Assembly: GCA_902760755.1 (NCBI GenBank)
Contig: CACWHK010000045.1
Location: 1-42,166, forward strand
Length of the DNA: 42,166 nt
DNA from: an uncultured Lachnospiraceae bacterium
GTDB lineage: Bacteria; Bacillota; Clostridia; Lachnospirales; Lachnospiraceae
Direction: 5' to 3'
Part shown: positions 34,498 to 42,092 of the stretch, piece after piece
How the letters are laid out: each line of letters opens with the position of its first letter
Position numbering within the stretch: position 1 is the first letter of the stretch
Made by a program: the position numbers and the translations under genes
Notes under the pieces: model-generated
Databases searched by the model: none
Told to the model about the DNA's origin: nothing
What the model saw: only the letters and a program-made list of their open reading frames with translations

Positions 34498-34965
34498 TTA
34501 CTTGAACGGCAGATCATTCTCGATGCCATCCGGGATGCTCATGAAGTCATCCGCACTGGCATTCTGCGGTGCCGGTGCTGCGGCCTGCGGCTGATATCCG
34601 CCCTGTCCGCTTCCCTGCGATGCAGCCTTTGATTCTGCAAACTCGATCTCTTCGGCGATCACGCGTACGGAGTACACCTTCTCACCGTTCTTGTTTGTGT
34701 AATTGTCATTCTCAATCCGTCCGATCACTACGATCTTGGTGCCCTGCTTCAGGTACTTCTCTACGAACTCTCCCTGTCTGCCAAATGCAGTGCAGTTGAA
34801 GAAATCAGCCGTAGCATCATTTCCGTCCTGACTGTTGCCGCGTGCGAATCTGCGGTCAACTGCAATGGAAAACCGTGCGATTGCCATCTGGTCACCGTTT
34901 CTGGACTGTGTATAACGAACCTCCGGGTCTCTTGTAAGACGCCCCATCAAAATAACCTTATTCAT
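34498..34965 (-). CDS. ssb: Single-stranded DNA-binding protein
   Basis: 155 aa. OB-fold 1-110 with MNKVILMGRLTRDPEVRYT, DFFNCTAFGRQGEFVEKYL and KIVVIGRIENDNYTNKNG. A Gly/Gln/Ala-rich flexible linker follows, then the acidic tip NDLPFK (DLPF type) that recruits partner proteins. Lies between rpsF (15 bases upstream) and rpsR, the usual bacterial order. Confidence 0.98.
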   Translation of the reverse strand: MNKVILMGRLTRDPEVRYTQSRNGDQMAIARFSIAVDRRFARGNSQDGNDATADFFNCTAFGRQGEFVEKYLKQGTKIVVIGRIENDNYTNKNGEKVYSVRVIAEEIEFAESKAASQGSGQGGYQPQAAAPAPQNASADDFMSIPDGIENDLPFK

Positions 34966-34980
34966 GTAGAAACCTCCGTT

Positions 34981-35271
34981 TTATTCAGCGTCCGGTTTCA
35001 CAATAAGATAACGAATGACATGATCCTGAATCCGAAGCTTAGCCTCAAGCTTAGCCGGCATGTCAGCCGGTGCTTCGAACTGGATGAAGTAGTAGAAACC
35101 TTCCTTCATGTCCTGAATCTCGTAAGCCATTCTCTTACGGCCCTGATCATCGATATTCACGATGGATCCGCCGTATCTCTCGATCCGGCTCTTCACCTTC
35201 TCAAGAACAGCTTCCTTTGCGTCATCATCAATCTTAGTGCTGATAACCAACGCGAGTTCATACTTGTTCAT
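34981..35271 (-). CDS. rpsF: 30S ribosomal protein S6
   Basis: 96 aa. MNKYELALVIST, RIERYGGSIVNIDDQGRKRMAYEIQDMKEGFYYFIQFEAP and HVIRYLIVKPDAE match S6, which pairs with S18 on the small subunit. Strong AAAGGAGGTAAG site. First gene of rpsF-ssb-rpsR. The leader has a small CTGC/GCAG hairpin. I could not identify a clear S6:S18-binding CCG motif, so autoregulation is not shown. Confidence 0.98.
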   Translation of the reverse strand: MNKYELALVISTKIDDDAKEAVLEKVKSRIERYGGSIVNIDDQGRKRMAYEIQDMKEGFYYFIQFEAPADMPAKLEAKLRIQDHVIRYLIVKPDAE

Positions 35272-35343
35272 TTTGCTTACCTCCTTTTGGTCTGATGGCC
35301 TCTGCCTTATGCAGAAGCAAGGATAAAACTATCACAGAGTTCG

Positions 35344-35372
35344 ATGATATCATACCACGCCCGTAAAATCAA
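35344..35372 (-). promoter_or_regulatory. Promoter of rpsF-ssb-rpsR
   Basis: TTGATT at 35367-35372, 17-base spacer, TATCAT at 35344-35349 on the minus strand. An overlapping TATGAT at 35350-35355 is an alternative -10. It gives a leader of about 65 bases. Confidence 0.55.
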
Positions 35373-35402
35373 GCACTTTTTCCATCATCTTCCTCTGTAT
35401 CT

Positions 35403-36260
35403 TTACTTCCCGGAAAGAGGGAAGAGATAGATCTTCTGGATCGGATCGATCATGGTGATCTCGGTGATGGCATTTCCGCGAAGATCGGAATTCCAGAACT
35501 TGTTGTCCGCAGAATTGTCTCCCCAGAAGAAGCCGATATGGCAGTCCGTGTTTGCCACGGACCAGTCCGGCTCAAGATAAAGCACGTCACCCTTTCTTGC
35601 CTTACCGCTGGCAAGCAGATCCTCCACGGAATCAAAGGTATAGTAGCCCACATCTCCTGCGCTCGCCAGCTTCCAGTAGCTGACTGCATTTGCGTAACCG
35701 CCCCACTGTCCCTGACTGGTGAGAGGCGAAAGATCCGCACCGCAGGACTTCATGACATGAGATACGAAGCCGGTGCAGTTCATGCGTCCCTCATCCCCGT
35801 ACTCTCCGTACGGACGAAGCAGCTTCTCCGGCTCATCAAATGCATAGGAACCGATCAGGAACTCGGTTTTCAGATAATAATCGTTGCAGTGATCCTCCAA
35901 CCATTTTACAACGCCGGTAGCTCCAAGATACTCATCCAGCGCCGGAGCGGACAGGTCATAGACTCTCTCCGGATCCTGCACCTTTGCTTCCGTGGACTCT
36001 GTCACCTGCTCCGTGGAAGCTGTGGAGTCCGTGGTACCCGGCACGGCCGTTGTGCTTGCAGTGACAGGCGATACCGTTGCAGCCTCGGTGGAAGCCCCGG
36101 TATTCTGAGAAACCTGCTCGGTGGTCTGGGTTGCTCCCTGCTCTACCGCCGGCTGCATCTTTTTCTTCTCCGCGGGCACAAAAACCCCCAGGATGACGAT
36201 GGTCACAACCAGCAGGGCTGCCGCTGCCATTATCAGATATTTCATATACAGATCTTTCAT
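35403..36260 (-). CDS. Membrane-anchored papain-like hydrolase, short-linker paralog
   Basis: 285 aa. Membrane helix at about 8-28, then a Thr/Ser/Gln/Glu-rich linker to about 100 (VSPVTASTTAVPGTTDSTAS), probably extended through the wall. The catalytic domain, about 105-285, carries Cys in RMNCTGFVSHV, His in NTDCHIGFFWGD, and closes with TEITMIDPIQKIYLFPLS. It aligns along its whole length with the C-terminus of 32593-34050. This Cys/His order fits the NlpC/P60 superfamily, whose members cut peptidoglycan peptides. No wall-binding repeats. The rpsF promoter begins 84 bases from its 197-side neighbour end at 35344, so rpsF is not dependent on it. Confidence 0.85.
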   Translation of the reverse strand: MKDLYMKYLIMAAAALLVVTIVILGVFVPAEKKKMQPAVEQGATQTTEQVSQNTGASTEAATVSPVTASTTAVPGTTDSTASTEQVTESTEAKVQDPERVYDLSAPALDEYLGATGVVKWLEDHCNDYYLKTEFLIGSYAFDEPEKLLRPYGEYGDEGRMNCTGFVSHVMKSCGADLSPLTSQGQWGGYANAVSYWKLASAGDVGYYTFDSVEDLLASGKARKGDVLYLEPDWSVANTDCHIGFFWGDNSADNKFWNSDLRGNAITEITMIDPIQKIYLFPLSGK

Positions 36261-36294
36261 TCTCTGATCCCTTCCATATCCATATTCTTAAAAC

Positions 36295-36340
36295 AAAATG
36301 TGCTAAAGCACGGAAAACCTTCCCTACTTTAGCACATTTT
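36295..36340 (-). terminator. Terminator of the L,D-transpeptidase gene
   Basis: 14-bp perfect stem, arms 36295-36308 and 36327-36340. On the minus strand the 3' arm ends CACATTTTG followed by TTTTAAG. It lies 22 bases past the stop codon. Confidence 0.88.
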
Positions 36341-36361
36341 TCTTCGTTATTCAAGCAAAGA

Positions 36362-38143
36362 CTACTTTATGATCACAACCTTCGTTCCGAGAGGGATGTT
36401 ATCATACAGCCACTTTGCATCCTCAAGCTTCATACGGACACATCCGTGGGAGGACGGCGTTCCGAGGGTTCGGTCCGCACATACCTCCGGCTTCGAGGTC
36501 AGGGTATACGGTGAGGAATGGAAGAGGTACTCTCCTCCGATGAATCCGGTCGCATACCAGCAGCGATATCCGAAGCTGTCGAAATAAAGGTCATGGATCG
36601 TGGTTCTGTACTCACCTGTGGGAGTCGGATGATCCTTGGTTCCTGTGGAACAGGTAAACTCCCGCTGGAAGATCCAGTTGTCCTTCGATCCCTTGTAAAG
36701 AACCGTGATCTGCTCCGAAAGGTCCACCATGATCAGGTAGTTGGTGTTACTGGAGTACTTCTGCGCCTCATTGAAGGTGCTTCCCGCGTAGATATCTCCC
36801 GTGGGATCCGCATAGTAGCGGTTTCCATCCACCGTCAGATTCTTACTGGTCTCCAGTTCTCCGTTTGACTTTGCAAAGTGCAGGATATTATCGCCGGCCT
36901 TGAAGAGACCGCCGGTCACCATCTTGCCGTCATCCCCGAGATAATAATACTTCCCTTCAAAGAGGACCTTCTCGGACCGGTAAAGGATACCGCCATCCTT
37001 TGCGTAGTACCAGCCGCCCTGATACTTGAGCCAGCCGCCGGCAGTCCGCATCTCGCCCTTGGAATCAAAGAACCGAAGTGCTTTGTTTACCTCATGGATT
37101 CCTCCGGTCAGGGTTCCGTCATCACCGAAATAGTAAACCACATCCTTCCAGAGTGCCTGATTCCGTCTCAGGATTCCGCCCTTGTCGGCGTAGTACCATT
37201 TTCCTTTGTAGCTGATCCAGCCGGCCGTCTTCTTTGCCACGCCGTCTTCATTGAAGAAGCGAAGGCTTCCGCTTACCTCGTGAACGCCGCCGGCGAGCTT
37301 CCCGTCTTCTCCGAAGTAGTAGGTATCATTCTTCCACGTAAGGCCGTCATTTCTTACGATATAACCGCTCTTATCCGCATAGTACCAGTCACCCTTGTAC
37401 TGAACCCAGCCGGCAGCAGCCCTTGCCTTCCCGTTCTTATCAAAGTACCGAAGGTGATCATTGACCGTGAAAAGACCTTCCTCCAGGGTTCCGGATTCTC
37501 CCACATAGTAGAAGTCCTTCCCCGTACTGATGATCTTATTCTTAGCGATCACACCGCCGGTCTCCGCATAGTACCAGACACCGTCCACCTTCACCCAGCC
37601 GGCAGCGGTTCCCTCGCCATCCTCATTGAAGTAGCGAAGCTTGTCGCTGACGGTATAGATGCCTCCGGTGAGTGCTCCGTCTGCACCTGCGTAGTAAACC
37701 TTGTTTCCGCTCCAGAAGCCCATGTTCCGGCGAATGGTTCCTCCGCTGTTGGAGAAGTACCATTTGGAATCCGGTGAAAACCATCCGGATTTGGTGCGGA
37801 CAACACCATCTGTCGTTGCATAGTAAAGGTCTCCGTCTTTTTCGAAGAAGCCGGTTACCATTCCACCGTCAGGCCCCAGGTAGTAGGTCTTGGTACCCTT
37901 GGTAAGGAACTGATCCGTGTAGACCAGACCGGTCGCATCGGTATAATACCAGACCCCGCCGATCTCGCTCCATTTGTTCGCAACCGGCACGCCCCATTCC
38001 ACGTCATAAACATAGGTAAGCCCGCCGATCTCACGAAGCTCCCGCTCCCCTGCCGCCTCTGCGACCGAGGTCTGCAGGAACAGAATGAAAACAAGCGCGA
38101 TTACTACTGCAGCTATCCATTTGTTTCGAATGGATCTTATCAT
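36362..38143 (-). CDS. L,D-transpeptidase (YkuD) with long wall-binding repeat stalk
   Basis: 593 aa from ATG 38143, chosen over a TTG two codons earlier for spacing from AAAGGA. Signal or anchor helix at about 8-28. About eighteen degenerate aromatic repeats follow to about 465 (GVWYYTDATGLVYTD, GKWYYADKGGILRRN), some alternating with LRYFNEDG-type units. The C-terminal YkuD domain, about 470-593, has YLIMVDLSEQITVLYKG, STGTKDHPTPTGEY, EYLFHSS and the active-site SSHGCVRM with catalytic Cys. It would form 3-3 peptide cross-links or attach proteins to peptidoglycan outside the membrane. The terminator downstream and repeat-protein genes upstream suggest it ends a transcript. Confidence 0.93.
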   Translation of the reverse strand: MIRSIRNKWIAAVVIALVFILFLQTSVAEAAGERELREIGGLTYVYDVEWGVPVANKWSEIGGVWYYTDATGLVYTDQFLTKGTKTYYLGPDGGMVTGFFEKDGDLYYATTDGVVRTKSGWFSPDSKWYFSNSGGTIRRNMGFWSGNKVYYAGADGALTGGIYTVSDKLRYFNEDGEGTAAGWVKVDGVWYYAETGGVIAKNKIISTGKDFYYVGESGTLEEGLFTVNDHLRYFDKNGKARAAAGWVQYKGDWYYADKSGYIVRNDGLTWKNDTYYFGEDGKLAGGVHEVSGSLRFFNEDGVAKKTAGWISYKGKWYYADKGGILRRNQALWKDVVYYFGDDGTLTGGIHEVNKALRFFDSKGEMRTAGGWLKYQGGWYYAKDGGILYRSEKVLFEGKYYYLGDDGKMVTGGLFKAGDNILHFAKSNGELETSKNLTVDGNRYYADPTGDIYAGSTFNEAQKYSSNTNYLIMVDLSEQITVLYKGSKDNWIFQREFTCSTGTKDHPTPTGEYRTTIHDLYFDSFGYRCWYATGFIGGEYLFHSSPYTLTSKPEVCADRTLGTPSSHGCVRMKLEDAKWLYDNIPLGTKVVIIK

Positions 38144-38177
38144 TTTCAAAATCCTTTACCTCATTTCTTTGATCCCG

Positions 38178-39293
38178 TTACGGCTTGATCACCATGGCCG
38201 GACGTACTGCACAGTCTGTATTATAGCAATAGAAGCTTGCATACCCTGCCTCACCCACGTTGTTCACATAGAGGGCACGGCGGGACTCGGAACCCGGAGT
38301 TCTGAGCCAGTACCAGCAGCAGCCGGTAAACTGCTTCATTTCACTGCTGTAATACTTGGAGCTGAAGTCATAGGTCATGGCATTCTTTGACTTAGCATAG
38401 GCCGTGGGCTTGCAGGCTGCATTCGCATTGATGGTATAGCCCTGCTTGGTAACGGTATTCTTGCCGAAGTACTTCTGTGCCTCATCCAGGCTGAGCAGGA
38501 AGACCTGATCCTTGGTATCATTTCCGCCATCCGTTCCCGTATAAGGATTGTCCTTATTCGTAAGGGATGTGGTCAGGATCTTTGCCTTCTCCGTCGATGA
38601 AAATGCATTGCTCATAAATGTGCCGTTCAGCCAGGTCCGGATCTTACTCTTCTCCCAGGTAACTGCCTTGTAGTCCGAATCATAGGAGTACCGGTCCAGT
38701 GCATACTTGCTGATCACGAGAAGGCTTCCGTCGGACTTCTCATCCAGGACGATCCACTCGATATCTTCCTTACCGTTGGAGGTCTTGTTATCCTGCTCGT
38801 ACTTGCCGAACTTGATGGTGGTTCCCACCTTGGACTGGGTGGACTGATATACACCATTGCTGTCGAAGATATAAACGACACCCTTGATGGTCTGCTTTCC
38901 GGTTACCATAGCTCCGTCATCGAAGTAATACCATTTGCCGCTGATCTGCTTCCAGCCGTTGGCCATCACGCCCTTCGGGAAGAAGTACCACTTGCCGCCG
39001 ATCTGCTTCCAGCCGGTTACCATGGCACCGTTGGTTCCGAAGTAATACCACTTGCCGCCGATCTGCTTCCAGCCGGTTACCATGTAGCCCTTGGCATCAA
39101 AGTAGTACCACTTGGAGCCCTCCTGCAGCCACGCACTCTTTGCATAGCTTCCGTCCGGATAGGAATACCACCATTTTCCGGAGGCTGCCTTCTTCCAGGT
39201 TCCAGTCATGGCAGCATCTGCATCCGTGGAGATCACAGGGAGAAGGAACAGTACGATCAACATTGTGGCGATCCATTTTTTCCATTTCTTCAT
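38178..39293 (-). CDS. Secreted wall-binding repeat protein with DUF6273-like domain (1)
   Basis: 371 aa. Signal peptide to about 28 (STDADA). About six aromatic repeats at about 30-150, several almost identical (GGKWYYFGTNGAMVTGWKQI). Then a 210-residue C-terminal domain: IKFGKYEQDN, IEWIVLDEKSDGSLLVISK, SKIRTWLNGTFMSNAFSSTE, KDQVFLLSLDEAQKYF, CCWYWLRTPG and closing AVRPAMVIKP. These blocks match the DUF6273 family, of unknown function and common in gut clostridia. The W-WLR-PG and VRPA motifs recall C-type-lectin-like folds. A ligand-binding role is inference. The paralog lies 13 bases upstream in the same operon. Confidence 0.88.
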   Translation of the reverse strand: MKKWKKWIATMLIVLFLLPVISTDADAAMTGTWKKAASGKWWYSYPDGSYAKSAWLQEGSKWYYFDAKGYMVTGWKQIGGKWYYFGTNGAMVTGWKQIGGKWYFFPKGVMANGWKQISGKWYYFDDGAMVTGKQTIKGVVYIFDSNGVYQSTQSKVGTTIKFGKYEQDNKTSNGKEDIEWIVLDEKSDGSLLVISKYALDRYSYDSDYKAVTWEKSKIRTWLNGTFMSNAFSSTEKAKILTTSLTNKDNPYTGTDGGNDTKDQVFLLSLDEAQKYFGKNTVTKQGYTINANAACKPTAYAKSKNAMTYDFSSKYYSSEMKQFTGCCWYWLRTPGSESRRALYVNNVGEAGYASFYCYNTDCAVRPAMVIKP

Positions 39294-39306
39294 ATCTGCT
39301 CACCTC

Positions 39307-40479
39307 CTATGGCTTTACGACGATGGACGGACGAACCACACCGATCATCGGATCGATACCGTCATAATCGAAGCTCACATACCCGTTCCGGTATACATAG
39401 GCTGCATAGTTCTGATACTGTCCCGGAGACCGGAGCCAGTACCAGCAGTTCGTTGCCCACCATTCACTGCCGTAACGCTCCTCACCGCCCTGTGCGATGG
39501 CATAAGCCGTCAGTCTGCAGGCACGGTCGGTGCTGTCACCGCCGTTGTGGGTTCCGTCCTTATCAACGAAATACTTCTTGGATTCATCGGAGCTAAGCAG
39601 GAACACCTTATCCTTCGTATCACTTCCGCCCTTGGTTCCCCAGAAGAAGTTATCGTCATTCTTAACGTTGGTTGTCTTGATCTTACCCTTCTCCGTGGAC
39701 GAGAATGCGGTATTGTAGAAGGTTCCGTTCAGCCAGGTCCGAAGGGTGCACATATCCCAGGTAAATGCGCAGAGCGTATCGTTGTACGGCTTTGCATCCA
39801 GTCCGTACTGGCTGACAAGCAGGTAGCTGCCGTCGGAATACTTATCCAGAACGATCCACTCGATGGCTTCCTTGCCATTGGAGGTCACGTTGTCCTGCTC
39901 GTAGTTTCCGAAGGTTACAACATCCCCCACCTTGGCACCGGATGAAAGGGAGCTTCCTCCCGTCACCAGAACACCGTTTTCATCAAACGTGTATGACTTT
40001 CCGGAAATGGTAACCGTACCGGTAGCCATCTTCCCGTTGTCATCAAAGTAGTACTGCTTCTGCTTGATATTCTGCCAGCCGGTCAGCATATAACCATTAT
40101 CATCAAAGTAATACCAGAACTTGCCGATCTTTCTCCAGCCGATGGTCATCTTTCCGTCCGTACCGAAGTAAAGCCAATGGCTGCTGATGAAAAACCAGTC
40201 CGTGGTCATTACCCCGTCAGTTCCGAAATAGTACCAGCTTCCGTCCATCTGTTTCCAGCTGACAGCCCGGAAACCACTCTCAACAAGGTAATACTTTTTC
40301 CCGTCCACCTCAAGCCATGATTCACCCTTGGCATAGGTTCCGTCCGAATACCTAAAATACCAGTGGCCATTGCTTTCTTCCCACGTTCCGGACGCTGCTT
40401 CCGACGTCCCCAGGTCCGTGAACGGAAGGATGAGCGCTACGATCATAAGAAGCGCGATCACTTTCTTCCATTTCCTCAT
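39307..40479 (-). CDS. Secreted wall-binding repeat protein with DUF6273-like domain (2)
   Basis: 390 aa. Signal peptide to about 29, six or seven aromatic repeats to about 175, then the same C-terminal domain as its downstream neighbour: VTFGNYEQDNVTSNGKEAIEW, STRTWLNGTFY-like CTLRTWLNGTFYNTAFSSTE, DKVFLLSSDESKKYF, NCWYWLRSPG, VVRPSIVVKP. Most of the domain aligns well. The stretch between WLR-PG and VRP differs strongly between paralogs, as expected of a binding surface. AGGAGG lies 11 bases ahead of the start. Follows the zinc-ribbon membrane protein gene by 27 bases. Confidence 0.88.
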   Translation of the reverse strand: MRKWKKVIALLMIVALILPFTDLGTSEAASGTWEESNGHWYFRYSDGTYAKGESWLEVDGKKYYLVESGFRAVSWKQMDGSWYYFGTDGVMTTDWFFISSHWLYFGTDGKMTIGWRKIGKFWYYFDDNGYMLTGWQNIKQKQYYFDDNGKMATGTVTISGKSYTFDENGVLVTGGSSLSSGAKVGDVVTFGNYEQDNVTSNGKEAIEWIVLDKYSDGSYLLVSQYGLDAKPYNDTLCAFTWDMCTLRTWLNGTFYNTAFSSTEKGKIKTTNVKNDDNFFWGTKGGSDTKDKVFLLSSDESKKYFVDKDGTHNGGDSTDRACRLTAYAIAQGGEERYGSEWWATNCWYWLRSPGQYQNYAAYVYRNGYVSFDYDGIDPMIGVVRPSIVVKP

Positions 40480-40506
40480 GTAACCCCTAACCTCCTTTTT
40501 TTTGTT

Positions 40507-41103
40507 TCATTGACCAGTGCGGTCAACGATCACTTCTTCGTAATTCCCCGGTCTCCGGAGCTTGCTGACCACCGTCATGACACCGGATGCCAGGATCAGG
40601 GCTCCTCCGAGGATCAGAACATAAACCCCGACGCCCTTCTTCTCATAATCCGCAGCTTTGGCAAGCGCAAGGATCATGATCAAAAGACCGATCACACACT
40701 GTGCAATCCCATTTCCGCGGATCGTAAACTTATGGATCAATGCAGAAACAACGATACACGGTGTCAGGATCCCGCAAACGAAAAAGTTTGCAAACAACTG
40801 GAACAGACTGAAGCTGTTCTCCCCCGAGAATCCACGATACACGTGAAACGGAAGAGCCATGGCTATGATACAGACCAAAACACCGGCCAGACCGACGATC
40901 ACCGCCGCCCAGTCCAGAGTATCCCGCTTCGCAGGACGTATCTCCTTCGCTACCGCCTTCTGTGCCGCCAGTTTCCTCCGGATCTCCGCATTAAATGTGG
41001 TTTTACACACGTAACACATCTGTGCCGTCTTCGGAAGCTTCGCCCCGCAGATCTCGCAGTACTTAACATCCTCCGTCCCAGGCTGTGTCCATTGTCCATC
41101 CAT
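40507..41103 (-). CDS. Zinc-ribbon membrane protein, function unknown
   Basis: 198 aa from ATG 41103 (AGAGGGTGG upstream). A GTG three codons earlier is too close to the ribosome site. Starts with a zinc ribbon CEICGAKLPKTAQMCYVC (about 16-33), then a basic helix (FNAEIRRKLAAQKAVAKEI), then about four membrane segments between 55 and 190. Such cytoplasmic ribbon plus membrane-helix proteins are common in clostridia and uncharacterised. Probable first gene of a run with the two DUF6273-like proteins. A TATAAT lies upstream at 41142-41147 without a good -35. Confidence 0.75.
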   Translation of the reverse strand: MDGQWTQPGTEDVKYCEICGAKLPKTAQMCYVCKTTFNAEIRRKLAAQKAVAKEIRPAKRDTLDWAAVIVGLAGVLVCIIAMALPFHVYRGFSGENSFSLFQLFANFFVCGILTPCIVVSALIHKFTIRGNGIAQCVIGLLIMILALAKAADYEKKGVGVYVLILGGALILASGVMTVVSKLRRPGNYEEVIVDRTGQ

Positions 41104-41155
41104 GATGTCCACCCTCTGCTTATTCCATAGATTAATGACTTATTATATCACATTT

Positions 41156-41224
41156 GCGGGCAAAAAAAAAGAGCCCGCGAAAGCAAAAAAAGCCCGCGAA
41201 GGGCATAAAAAAAATGCCCAGAGC
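41156..41224 (-). terminator. Terminator cluster after the tRNA genes
   Basis: On the minus strand GCCC-TTCGC-GGGC (41204-41192) is followed by seven T (41191-41185). A second stem GCGGGC/GCCCGC (41178-41173 with 41161-41156) encloses a long T-run, and ATTTTTTTTATGCCC precedes them. These stacked hairpins should stop tRNA operon transcription before the zinc-ribbon gene. Confidence 0.75.
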
Positions 41225-41240
41225 TGGGTACAAGGAGGGG

Positions 41241-41331
41241 CCCACCGAACAAAGTGAGGTGGGAAGATTCCTTATATCCGAGCGTAGCGAGGACGCATCG
41301 TGCGCAGCACGATACCTCGGCGGAGCCGAGG
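41241..41331. repeat. Array of four short GNA/AAA-loop hairpins
   Basis: In order: CCCACC-GA-AC-AAA-GT-GA-GGTGGG (41241-41263), CC-GA-GC-GTA-GC-GA-GG (41278-41292), ATCGTGC-GCA-GCACGAT (41297-41313) and CCTCGGC-GGA-GCCGAGG (41315-41331). The first two share the paired-GA design of the intergenic repeats elsewhere. No gene lies in 41104-41382. The GC-rich stretch 41332-41370 continues with imperfect palindromes. Confidence 0.8.
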
Positions 41332-41382
41332 AAAGACCGCGCAGCGGGCTTCGCGCCGGGCGGGATTTCGGAAATAAAAAAG

Positions 41383-41455
<73 letters not shown>

Positions 41456-41500
41456 AAGGTACATATGAAATATAAAGCATCGCGATTGGGCGATGCGTAG

Positions 41501-41574
41501 TAGCGGGGACAGGATTTGAACCTGTGACCTTCGGGTTATGAGCCCGACGAGCTTCCGAGCTGCTCCACCCCGCG
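41501..41574 (-). tRNA. Initiator tRNA-fMet (CAT)
   Basis: 74 bases. Initiator features: an unpaired first acceptor position (C1 against U72) and three G-C pairs at the base of the anticodon stem (GGG-CTCATAA-CCC). Anticodon CAT. Confidence 0.95.
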
Positions 41575-41599
41575 TCATTATAATTCCCGAAGGAATAAG

Positions 41600-41681
41600 T
41601 GGGCGGAGGTGGATTCGAACCACCGAAGCAATTTGCAGCAGATTTACAGTCTGTCCCCTTTGGCCACTCGGGAATCCGCCC
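41600..41681 (-). tRNA. tRNA-Tyr (GTA)
   Basis: 82 bases with the long variable arm of a class II tRNA. Acceptor GGGCGGA/TCCGCCC, anticodon loop CTGTAAA, discriminator A. Confidence 0.96.
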
Positions 41682-41724
41682 ATTCAAAACTATGTAGTTT
41701 TGACCTGCCTTATGGATAAGGCAA

Positions 41725-41797
41725 AGCCGATGATCGGACTCGAACCGATAACCTGCTGATTACAAATCAGCTGCTCTGCCAATTGAGCCACATCGGC
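41725..41797 (-). tRNA. tRNA-Thr (TGT)
   Basis: 73 bases, acceptor GCCGATG/CATCGGC, anticodon stem GCTGA/TCAGC with loop TTTGTAA, discriminator T. Confidence 0.96.
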
Positions 41798-41802
41798 ACT
41801 CG

Positions 41803-41875
41803 TGGGACCTATAGGGCTCGAACCTATGACCCTCTGTTTGTAAGACAGATGCTCTCCCAGCTGAGCTAAGATCCC
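41803..41875 (-). tRNA. tRNA-Val (TAC)
   Basis: 73 bases, acceptor GGGATCT/AGGTCCC with one G-T pair, anticodon stem TCTGT/ACAGA with loop CTTACAA, discriminator A. Confidence 0.96.
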
Positions 41876-41912
41876 ATATGTTTATCCAAGTTTATCGCTT
41901 TGATAAACAAAG

Positions 41913-41986
41913 CGACCCAGACGGGACTTGAACCCGTGACCTCCGCCGTGACAGGGCGGCGCTCTAACCAACTGAGCCACTGGGCC
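41913..41986 (-). tRNA. tRNA-Asp (GTC)
   Basis: 74 bases, acceptor GGCCCAG/CTGGGTC with one G-T pair, anticodon loop CTGTCAC, discriminator G as usual for Asp. First tRNA of the run. Confidence 0.96.
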
Positions 41987-42023
41987 TCATTGTGCTCTTT
42001 GAAAACTTCACACTGACTTAATC

Positions 42024-42052
42024 ATTATAACCATTCTCTATTCACTTGACAA
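42024..42052 (-). promoter_or_regulatory. Promoter of the tRNA cluster
   Basis: TTGTCA at 42047-42052, 17-base spacer, perfect TATAAT at 42024-42029 on the minus strand. It lies between the 23S end and tRNA-Asp, so the tRNAs can be made apart from the rRNA operon. Confidence 0.8.
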
Positions 42053-42092
42053 GCATTATTTTACTGTGAATCAAACCGATCATTCAATCATT

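Noticed and set aside
41241-41331. Small RNA gene in the hairpin array after tRNA-Phe
   Set aside because: No promoter was found within it. The hairpins read as independent short palindromes near terminators.
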